DNA of 64,000 nucleotides from an uncultured Duncaniella sp. (GTDB taxonomy: Bacteria; Bacteroidota; Bacteroidia; Bacteroidales; Muribaculaceae): contig CATWQI010000001.1 of assembly GCA_958352885.1 (NCBI GenBank), forward strand, positions 372,001 through 436,000, written 5' to 3'. Position numbers and translations under genes: made by a program. This document shows, piece by piece, positions 6,945-15,080 of this stretch. Under the pieces are notes generated by a model. That model did no database searches, was not told where the DNA came from, and saw only the letters and a program-made list of their open reading frames with translations. Position 1 is the stretch's first letter; each line of letters starts with the position of its first letter.

Positions 6945-9755
6945 ATGAAAGTTTGGCAAAAGAACATGCTGTTTATGCTCTGGTGCGCTATAACACCGGC
7001 ATACGCTATCGCCGGCGACCATGTGCCCGGACCGATGAAAGATGTAAACCAAGTGGTAGATAACACCCTTGACAGCCTTAACCTCGCAAAGACAGTGCGC
7101 CCCGTATCCGGCTCAAGCCGTAAAGGCAACAACCCCGTGCTGTTTCTGGTGGGCAACTCCACCATGCGCACAGGCACTCTCGGCAACGGCAACAACGGAC
7201 AGTGGGGCTGGGGATATTTCATGAATGAATATTTCGACCCGGAGAAAATCACTGTGGAGAACCATGCTCTCGGCGGAACAAGCAGCCGTACATTCTACAA
7301 TATGCTGTGGAATGACGTGAAGAAAGGTATCCGCCCCGGCGACTGGGTAATAATTGAGCTGGGACACAACGACAACGGTCCTTACGACAGCGGACGCGCC
7401 CGCGCATCCATCCCCGGAATCGGCAACGACTCTCTCAATGTCACCATCAAGGAGACAGGGAAAAAGGAGACCGTACGAACCTACGGCGAATACATGCGCC
7501 GGTACGTGCGTGAGGTGAAAGCGCTCGGCGGAAAACCCATACTGATGTCTCTGACCCCGCGCAACGCATGGGATGACAAGGACAGCACAATAGTTACACG
7601 TGTGAACAAGACTTTCGGGCTCTGGGCAAAACAGGTGGCAGAGGCGGAGGGAGTACCCTTCATAGACCTGAACGAAATCTCAGCCCGCAAGTTTGAGAAA
7701 TATGGCAAGGAGAAAGTGAAGCAACAGATGTTCTATCTGGACCGAATCCACACAAGCCAGTTCGGAGCGCGCAACAATGTCGAGTCGGCAGTGGAAGGGA
7801 TACGCAACTATCCCGGACTTGAACTCGCCGGCTACCTTCTCCCCGCACCTGTCGACACTGAGACCGGCAAGAGCCGTAAACCCGGCTGTCCGGTAGTGTT
7901 CACTATCGGTGACAGCACCGTCAAGAACGAGGACAAGGATGAGGACGGCATGTGGGGCTGGGGAAGCGTGCTCGCCGAGCAGTTTGACACCACACGCATC
8001 ACTGTGGAGAACCATGCTATGGCAGGCAGAAGCGCCCGCACATTCCTCGACGAGGGAAGATGGGACAAAGTGTACAACGCCCTGCAGCCCGGCGACTTCG
8101 TAATCATGCAGTTCGGGCACAACGACGGTGGAGACATAAACACCGGCAAAGCCCGCGGCGAACTCCACGGCAGCGGCGACGAGAGCAAGGTATTCAAGAT
8201 GGAAAAGACAGGCAAGTACCAGGTAATCTACACCTACGGCTGGTATATCCGCAAGTTCGTGCTTGACTGTCTCGAGAAAGGCGCAACTCCAATCATACTC
8301 TCCCACACTCCCCGCAACAAGTGGAACAACGGCAAAATAGAAAGCAACGCAGCAAGCTACGGCAAGTGGGCAAAGGACATAGCCATACGCACAGGTGTGC
8401 CCTTCATCGACCTCAACCGCATCTCAGGTGAAAAGCTTCAGCAACTCGGCGAGGGTAACACCGCCCCCTACTTCAAAAAGGACCACACTCATGCCTCAAA
8501 ACTCGGCGCACGCATGAATGCCGGAAGCATAGCCGACGGTCTCCGCGCCTCCGACTGCCCTCTCAAGGGATACCTCAAAGAGAAACCCATGGATTTCGAC
8601 CTGGCAGGGATGACCCCTTACTCCGCTATGCAGGGCTACGGATATGACTTCGGCACTGCCCCCGACGGCAAATCACCATTTTTCTTCTCAGTAGACGTGC
8701 CAGACGGCAACTATAAGGTGACTGTGACACTCGGCGACAAGAAAAAGGCATCGTCTACCGTGGTACGTGCCGAACAGCGCCGCCTCATGGTGCCGCGCAC
8801 CGACCTCAAGAAAGGCAAACAGCAGACTGTGACCTTCAACGTGAGCAAGCGCAACCCCGCAGTGACTCTGCGTGACTCAGTGAAACTCAATCCCCGTGAG
8901 GTCGGCAGACCTTCATGGGACGACAAACTAACCCTCGAATTCAATGGCGACGCACCGGCTGTCAGCCATATCACCATCGAACCGGCTGACGAAAATGTGA
9001 CCACAGTGTTCCTCTGCGGCAACAGCACGGTAGTGGACCAGGCATACGAACCCTGGGCAAGCTGGGGACAGATGATACCACGCTTCTTCGACAACTCAAT
9101 CGTGATATCCAACCATGCAGAAAGCGGACAGCGCACATCATCCTTCATAGCCGGCAAACGCCTCGCCAAGGTGCTCAGCATGGCGAAAGAGGGTGACTAC
9201 ATCCTCATCGAGTTCGGACACAACGACGAGAAAGACCGTGGTCCCGGTTCAGGCGCATATTACAATTTCAGCACCAACCTGAAGCGATTTATCGACGAGG
9301 CAAAGGCAAAGAAGCTGAAACCGGTACTCCTCACCCCTACCGCACGCCGCAAATTTGACGCCAACGGAAAGAATGTCAACACCCACGGCGACTATGTGGA
9401 CGCCGTGCGCCGTGTAGGCGAACGTGAGAACGTGCCCGTAATCGAACTTACCGACATGACCACCACCCTCTATGAAACTCTCGGAGAGGAAGGCAGCAAA
9501 CGTACCCTCGTACACTATCCAGCCGGCAGTTTCCCCGGTCAGGACAAGGCTCTTGCCGACAATACCCACTTCAACCCCTACGGCGCTTACGAAGTGGCAA
9601 AATGCGTTGCCGAGGGCTTGAGGACCGCCGCTCCCGAGCTTGCAAAACATCTTATTGATTTCGAAGGCTTCAACCCTGCGCAACCTGATGATTTCGAGTC
9701 ATTTTACTGGCCCAATTCACCATTCACAGAGACATTGAAACCCTATGGCAATTAA
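6945..9755 (+). CDS. Three-domain SGNH/GDSL esterase, rhamnogalacturonan acetylesterase-like
   Basis: The 936-residue secreted protein (signal peptide about 1-23) contains three SGNH hydrolase domains: about 63-290, 310-545 and 695-915. Each keeps its catalytic set: block I GNST/GDST/GNST (first Ser about residue 72), block III GHND in all three, and block V DRIH/DHTH/DNTH. Domains 2 and 3 are separated by a beta-rich segment (about 550-690) resembling a carbohydrate-binding module. CE12-type enzymes remove acetyl groups from rhamnogalacturonan and related glycans, which would expose the substrate to the glycosidases encoded next. Most family members carry one or two such domains, so three intact ones are unusual. 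The stop overlaps the next start by 11 bp. Confidence 0.85.
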   Translation: MKVWQKNMLFMLWCAITPAYAIAGDHVPGPMKDVNQVVDNTLDSLNLAKTVRPVSGSSRKGNNPVLFLVGNSTMRTGTLGNGNNGQWGWGYFMNEYFDPEKITVENHALGGTSSRTFYNMLWNDVKKGIRPGDWVIIELGHNDNGPYDSGRARASIPGIGNDSLNVTIKETGKKETVRTYGEYMRRYVREVKALGGKPILMSLTPRNAWDDKDSTIVTRVNKTFGLWAKQVAEAEGVPFIDLNEISARKFEKYGKEKVKQQMFYLDRIHTSQFGARNNVESAVEGIRNYPGLELAGYLLPAPVDTETGKSRKPGCPVVFTIGDSTVKNEDKDEDGMWGWGSVLAEQFDTTRITVENHAMAGRSARTFLDEGRWDKVYNALQPGDFVIMQFGHNDGGDINTGKARGELHGSGDESKVFKMEKTGKYQVIYTYGWYIRKFVLDCLEKGATPIILSHTPRNKWNNGKIESNAASYGKWAKDIAIRTGVPFIDLNRISGEKLQQLGEGNTAPYFKKDHTHASKLGARMNAGSIADGLRASDCPLKGYLKEKPMDFDLAGMTPYSAMQGYGYDFGTAPDGKSPFFFSVDVPDGNYKVTVTLGDKKKASSTVVRAEQRRLMVPRTDLKKGKQQTVTFNVSKRNPAVTLRDSVKLNPREVGRPSWDDKLTLEFNGDAPAVSHITIEPADENVTTVFLCGNSTVVDQAYEPWASWGQMIPRFFDNSIVISNHAESGQRTSSFIAGKRLAKVLSMAKEGDYILIEFGHNDEKDRGPGSGAYYNFSTNLKRFIDEAKAKKLKPVLLTPTARRKFDANGKNVNTHGDYVDAVRRVGERENVPVIELTDMTTTLYETLGEEGSKRTLVHYPAGSFPGQDKALADNTHFNPYGAYEVAKCVAEGLRTAAPELAKHLIDFEGFNPAQPDDFESFYWPNSPFTETLKPYGN

Positions 9756-12276
9756 TTTCAGGAAAGTAACATCTACAATACTCTTATCGTTTTCCCTGCC
9801 GATAGTCTCGGCAGGGACATTCACATGGTTTGACGGCACTGCGCCCGTCAGCTATGCGATTGAAACCAAGACTGACCTTGTGGTAGGCACTGCCGCCGGA
9901 ATGTTTGAGTCCGACATGGAAGCCGTGACAGGGAAACCGGCTGTCACCGACAAACGCAACCCCACCATCAGGCTCACACAGCTCGACAAAGCGTCCAAGT
10001 CGCAACGTCGCAAACTGATAGCAACCGGAGTGCCTGTAGAAAGTCTCGACACTCTTACTGACGGCTTCCACATATCCACCGACGGAAAATCCATCCTCGT
10101 GGTGGGTAGCAACGGACGCGGCACCGCATACGGACTTCTCGAGCTGTCAAGAATGGCAGGGGTGAGCCCCTGGATATGGTGGGGCGACATGGTGCCTGAA
10201 AAAAAAGAAAGACTCGAACTCGACAGCGACATCTCCATCACCAAGGGGGCTTCAGTAGAGTACCGCGGAGTGTTTCTCAACGACGAGGACTGGTCACTCC
10301 GCCCCTGGAGTTTCGGCACATACGAACCTGCCGAGCCGGGAACAATAGGACCGAAAACATACAAACGGATTTTCGAACTGCTGATGCGCCTCAGAGGCAA
10401 TGCCGTATGGGGAGCAATGCACGAAGGCACAAAGGCTTTTTTCAGCAATCCCGCCAACAAGCTCGTAGCTGACAGCTGCGGCATAGCGGTTGGCTCTTCC
10501 CACTGCGAGCCCCTTCTCCGCAACAATGTAGGGGAATGGGACGTGAAAAAGCTTGGCAGATATAATTATATGACCAACAGGGATGCCGTGCACAGCTACT
10601 GGTCGGAACGTCTGGACGAAGTGAAAAACTCGCAGGGGGGCAATATATTCACCATCGGCATGCGTGGTATCCATGACAGTTCCATGGAAGGGGTAAAGAC
10701 CACCGACGAAAAATTCCACGCTCTGCAGCAGGTAATTGACGACCAGCAGAAACTGATAGCGGAACATGTGGGCAGACCTGACAGGCAGATGCAGGTATTT
10801 ATACCTTATAAGGAGGTGCTTGAGCTCTATAAGATGGGACTTAAAGTCCCCGATTACGTGACACTGATGTGGTGTGACGACAATTACGGATACATCACCC
10901 GGCTCTCCGACGACAACGAGCAGAAACGCCCGGGCGGCGGAGGCGTATACTATCACCTCAGCTACTGGGGACGACCGCACGACCATCTCTGGCTCACCAC
11001 AACCCAGCCGGGACTGATATATAACGAGATGCGCACCGCCTATGACCATAATGTCCGCAAGCTGTGGATAGCAAACGTCCATGACCCGAAGGTGGCAGCC
11101 TATGACCTTGAATTTTTCCTCGACCTCGCCTGGGACATCGACTGTGTGAGTAGCGATGCCGTGGGTGAGCACCTGAACAGATGGCTTGCCACCAACTTCG
11201 GTGAGAAAGCCGCCGGGAAACTCTATCCCGCCATGAGGAAATTCTATAATCTCGCCGCCAAACGCCGCCCTGAGTTCATGGGATGGAGCCAGGTTGAACT
11301 TGACAAACGGACATTTAACCGAGGGTTAAGCCCCGTGGCAAACACAGAGTTCAGTTTCACGGAATTCGGCAATGAGGCAGACCGCTATATGGAAGAATAT
11401 CAAGCCCTCGCCGAGACAGTAGCCGAGGTAGAGAAGGAAATCTCCCCCGAACTACGGGATGCCTACTTTGCGGCAATCAAGTACCCCGTCACTTCGGCGG
11501 CAAATCATGCCGTAAAGATACTTGAGTCGCAGCGCGCCCGCTCCATAGCCTCCGGGAGCGCCCTCATTGACCCTGCCACCTATGAGCCAAGACTTATGAG
11601 CGCAGTGGCTAAAAGCCAGAACGCATACCAGACCATACGCAAGATGACCGATCGGTATAACCGGGAAATGAGCGGTGGAAAATGGGACCGTTCCATGAAC
11701 ATGCGCCCGAGGGATTTACCGGTATTCTCCGCACCCTCGCTTCCGGTCATGCTCAATGACGCAGAAGTCAGCAAATGGCTCCACAACTCCGAAAGTGAAG
11801 CTATGCACCCCATTGACACCGACGGTGCGATAGCCCGCGACGCTGCCTCATTTGACAGTTCAGTCGGCACCTATCGTATCACCGATTTGCTCGGACACAG
11901 CAACCGCGCGGTAGCCCTTGACAAAGGGAGCTCACTGACTTACAGGTTCAATGTGGCTGACAGCGACAAATTCACCACCCTAACCACAGCTGTGATTCCG
12001 ACTCAGCCGAGCGATGACGGTGACCTGCGTTTCAGTGTGAGCATCGACGGTGGAGAACCCGAAATCTATTCGCTCAAGGAACCTTTCCGGTCGGAGCAAT
12101 GGAAGAAAAACGTGCTCCGCGGACAAGCACTGCGCACACTGGACCTTCCGGCACTCACACCGGGCGAACACACTCTCACCATCACCGCCATTGACCCCCA
12201 CATAATAGTGGACCAATGGATACTCGACCAAAAGTCTGACCGAAAATATTACATCATCCCCACATCAGCCAGATGA
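9745..12276 (+). CDS. GH115-family glycosidase, alpha-glucuronidase-like
   Basis: The 843-residue protein has a signal peptide (about 1-23, ending SAG). It carries the GH115 hallmark YRGVFLNDEDW near residue 175, followed by a RLRGNAVWGAMHEG block and a PDYVTLMWCDDNYGY block near residue 370. GH115 enzymes release (4-O-methyl) glucuronic acid from xylan or arabinogalactan side chains. The C-terminal part (about 660-840) forms a beta-rich accessory domain, as in characterised members. The start overlaps the esterase gene by 11 bp and the stop overlaps the next start by 4 bp (ATGA), so translation is probably coupled. The enzyme acts in the periplasm or at the surface. Confidence 0.88.
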   Translation: MAINFRKVTSTILLSFSLPIVSAGTFTWFDGTAPVSYAIETKTDLVVGTAAGMFESDMEAVTGKPAVTDKRNPTIRLTQLDKASKSQRRKLIATGVPVESLDTLTDGFHISTDGKSILVVGSNGRGTAYGLLELSRMAGVSPWIWWGDMVPEKKERLELDSDISITKGASVEYRGVFLNDEDWSLRPWSFGTYEPAEPGTIGPKTYKRIFELLMRLRGNAVWGAMHEGTKAFFSNPANKLVADSCGIAVGSSHCEPLLRNNVGEWDVKKLGRYNYMTNRDAVHSYWSERLDEVKNSQGGNIFTIGMRGIHDSSMEGVKTTDEKFHALQQVIDDQQKLIAEHVGRPDRQMQVFIPYKEVLELYKMGLKVPDYVTLMWCDDNYGYITRLSDDNEQKRPGGGGVYYHLSYWGRPHDHLWLTTTQPGLIYNEMRTAYDHNVRKLWIANVHDPKVAAYDLEFFLDLAWDIDCVSSDAVGEHLNRWLATNFGEKAAGKLYPAMRKFYNLAAKRRPEFMGWSQVELDKRTFNRGLSPVANTEFSFTEFGNEADRYMEEYQALAETVAEVEKEISPELRDAYFAAIKYPVTSAANHAVKILESQRARSIASGSALIDPATYEPRLMSAVAKSQNAYQTIRKMTDRYNREMSGGKWDRSMNMRPRDLPVFSAPSLPVMLNDAEVSKWLHNSESEAMHPIDTDGAIARDAASFDSSVGTYRITDLLGHSNRAVALDKGSSLTYRFNVADSDKFTTLTTAVIPTQPSDDGDLRFSVSIDGGEPEIYSLKEPFRSEQWKKNVLRGQALRTLDLPALTPGEHTLTITAIDPHIIVDQWILDQKSDRKYYIIPTSAR

Positions 12277-15071
12277 AAAGACTGACATCAGTATTATTCG
12301 CATGTATTGCCGGAATGTGCATGTCAATACATGCGGATAACAATGCCACAATAATCAAATACCTCTCGGGACACGGTGCCGATGACACCGTAGACTGGGA
12401 ATTCAGGTGCTCCTCCGGACAGAACTCCGGCAAATGGAGTACCATAGCCGTACCTTCATGCTGGGAGCAACAAGGGTATGGCGATTACACGTACGGGCGT
12501 TTTTACCTTGACAAGACGGCGAAGCCAAGTTCAGAGACCGGTGAATACCGCCACAGTTTCTTCGTGCCCGCCGACTGGAAGGGGAAAAGCGTAGAATTAG
12601 TATTCGAGGGTGTGATGACCGACGCAACAGTCAGAGTCAACGGCAAATCGGTCGGAGACAAACACCAGGGAGGTTTCACAGCCTTCGCCTACGACATTAC
12701 CCCTGCCCTTCGCTACGGAAAAGAGAACACCATGGAGGTATTTGTTGAGAAGGAATCCGCCAACGAGTCAGTCAATGCTGCGGAACGTCGTGCTGACTGG
12801 TGGCTTTTCGGCGGTATATACCGCCCGGTATATCTCAGAGTACTTCCCAAAACACATATCAGCCACGCAGCACTCGATGCCAGAGGTGACGGGACGCTTA
12901 ATGTTCGACTCACTACACGTAATTTACCCGCAGGAGCCACGCTAACAGCCGGCATAGAAGGGAAAGAGCCTCAGAGCGTTCCTCTCAAGAACCTTGCTGA
13001 ACAGGACTTGACATTCAAGTGGGACCACATCAAGCCGTGGGATACGGAGCACCCCAACATGTATACGCTCACACTCGCTCTGGCAGACAAAAAAGGGAAC
13101 ATTCTGCATACCCATACCGAGAAAGTGGGATTCCGCACGCTGGAATTCATTCCTCGTGACGGTTTCTATCTCAACGGGACCAAACTTACTTTCAAAGGGG
13201 TCAATCGCCACTGTTTCTATCCGGAGACAGGGCGCACCACATCAAAGAGCCTTGATGCCTATGACATCAAGCTGCTCAAAGGTATGAATGCAAACGCTAT
13301 CCGCTCGCACTACCCGCCCGACAGGCATCTGCTGGAACTGTGCGACTCACTCGGAGTGCTTTACTTTGACGAACTCCCCGGCTGGCATGACGCCTACGAC
13401 ACCAAAGTCGGCACAAAAATCCTCACGGAAATGCTGACACATGACGCCAACCATCCATGCGTTTTCGCATGGGGCAACGGCAACGAAGGGGGGAACAATT
13501 ACGAGCTTATTCCACTGTTCAGCCGTCTTGACATCCAGAACCGCCTCGTAGTACATCCGTGGGCACTCACCAACGGCATTGATACCCACCACTACCCTGC
13601 CTACCAGACCGGAGTAGGTCGTCTGGCAAACGGCTATGAAGTCTTCATGCCTACGGAATTTCTCCATTCGCAGTATGACAAAGGCGGTGGAGCATCACTC
13701 GACGACTTCTGGAACAATTACTCCAGAAATCCATTGTTTGCCGGCGGGTTTATCTGGGCTATGGTCGATGAAGGCGTGATGCGTACCGACCGCAACGGTG
13801 ATATCGACACAGACGGGGGCAGCGCTCCTGACGGGATAGTGGGACCACACCGCGAGAAGGAAGGTTCATGGTACACAATCCGCGATGTCTGGTCCCCGAT
13901 ACAGATAGCGCCGGTTACTGTGCGCCGCGGACGCGTCCCGGTGATGAGCCTGACAAACAAATCTCTCTTCTCCAGCATGGACGCTTACACATTATCCTAC
14001 GAAGTAGTCAAGGTCCATCCTGACAACGGAGAGAGAATCATAGCTAATGGCAATGTGATGTTACAGGGTATTCAGCCGGGCGAGACAGCCAATGTCACAG
14101 TCGGCACAAAAGACGACTTTGTGACAGGAGATTTTCTGCGTCTGACAGCCTTACACCCGGAGGGTGACACTGTCAACATATGGACTTTCCCTATGGTATA
14201 TGCCGACGAGCATTATGCGGAAACACGTCAGCCACGTAAAAACGACCTTCCGGCAAGCATATCAGACAAATATATACTGAGCGCCAACGGTGTCACAGCC
14301 GAATTCAATCCTGCCAACGGCTATCTGAGTCGGGTGTCGGCTGACGGAATAGAGGTTCCGTTCAACAACGGACCCACACCGGTAGGGATGAAAATGGAAA
14401 TGACACGGATTGCCACCCGTATGGCAGGAGATACGGCTATGCTCGTGGCCCACTATAAAGGAGCTGTCGACTCTATAGTCTGGCGCATGACTCCTGACGG
14501 AGTCCTCGGCATGGACATAGTGATGCTCAACCGCAAAAACGGAGGAGGTTTCAAGGGTAACTTCTTTGATGACGAAATACGCAACTTAGGGTTCAGTTTC
14601 TCCTATCCGGAGGAAAAATGCCAGGGTATGACATGGTTCGGCAAAGGCCCCTACCGTGTGTGGCGCAACAGATTGCGCGGAACCACATACGGAGTCTGGC
14701 ATAAGGATTACAACAACACTGTGACGGGACAGGGAACAGGGCGACTGCAATACCCTGAATTCAAAGGGCATCACGCCAATATGTACTGGGCTGAAATCCA
14801 TTCCGCCGACTCCCCCTTTAAGGTGAGCAGCGAAACTGACGGTGTATACCTGCGTATGTTTACCCCCGAGGAGCCCGTAGCCCGCACACAGCCCGGACCT
14901 ACGATGAAACCATTTCCCGAGGGAGACATCTCCTTCCTCCTTGAAATACAGCCAATCAAATCCTACAAGCCGCTTGAACAACTCGGACCCGGTGCGGCAG
15001 CCCCCAATATCCGTATCAATAAGGGCGACGAAGGTCTGAGAATGAAACTATGGTTTGACTTCAAAAATTAA
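12273..15071 (+). CDS. GH2 beta-galactosidase-like enzyme
   Basis: The 932-residue protein has a signal peptide ending SIHA (about residue 21), a sugar-binding jelly roll (about 30-190), an Ig-like domain (about 200-290), and a TIM barrel beginning LTFKGVNRH. The acid/base Glu is in GNGNEGGNN near residue 408. The nucleophile is most likely the Glu of MPTEFLH. The C-terminal part (about 660-930) resembles a beta-galactosidase small-chain domain, ending with GKGPYRVWRNR and a TYGVWHKDY block. GH2 members act on beta-galactosides, beta-glucuronides or beta-mannosides; galactoside is favoured here by the small-chain domain. It overlaps the preceding GH115 gene by 4 bp. Confidence 0.88.
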   Translation: MKRLTSVLFACIAGMCMSIHADNNATIIKYLSGHGADDTVDWEFRCSSGQNSGKWSTIAVPSCWEQQGYGDYTYGRFYLDKTAKPSSETGEYRHSFFVPADWKGKSVELVFEGVMTDATVRVNGKSVGDKHQGGFTAFAYDITPALRYGKENTMEVFVEKESANESVNAAERRADWWLFGGIYRPVYLRVLPKTHISHAALDARGDGTLNVRLTTRNLPAGATLTAGIEGKEPQSVPLKNLAEQDLTFKWDHIKPWDTEHPNMYTLTLALADKKGNILHTHTEKVGFRTLEFIPRDGFYLNGTKLTFKGVNRHCFYPETGRTTSKSLDAYDIKLLKGMNANAIRSHYPPDRHLLELCDSLGVLYFDELPGWHDAYDTKVGTKILTEMLTHDANHPCVFAWGNGNEGGNNYELIPLFSRLDIQNRLVVHPWALTNGIDTHHYPAYQTGVGRLANGYEVFMPTEFLHSQYDKGGGASLDDFWNNYSRNPLFAGGFIWAMVDEGVMRTDRNGDIDTDGGSAPDGIVGPHREKEGSWYTIRDVWSPIQIAPVTVRRGRVPVMSLTNKSLFSSMDAYTLSYEVVKVHPDNGERIIANGNVMLQGIQPGETANVTVGTKDDFVTGDFLRLTALHPEGDTVNIWTFPMVYADEHYAETRQPRKNDLPASISDKYILSANGVTAEFNPANGYLSRVSADGIEVPFNNGPTPVGMKMEMTRIATRMAGDTAMLVAHYKGAVDSIVWRMTPDGVLGMDIVMLNRKNGGGFKGNFFDDEIRNLGFSFSYPEEKCQGMTWFGKGPYRVWRNRLRGTTYGVWHKDYNNTVTGQGTGRLQYPEFKGHHANMYWAEIHSADSPFKVSSETDGVYLRMFTPEEPVARTQPGPTMKPFPEGDISFLLEIQPIKSYKPLEQLGPGAAAPNIRINKGDEGLRMKLWFDFKN

Positions 15072-15080
15072 ATTCATATC

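Noticed and set aside
10294..11172. Long antisense open frame of 292 codons inside the GH115 gene
   Set aside because: Opposite-strand shadow of a well-supported gene; no family resemblance and no start signal.
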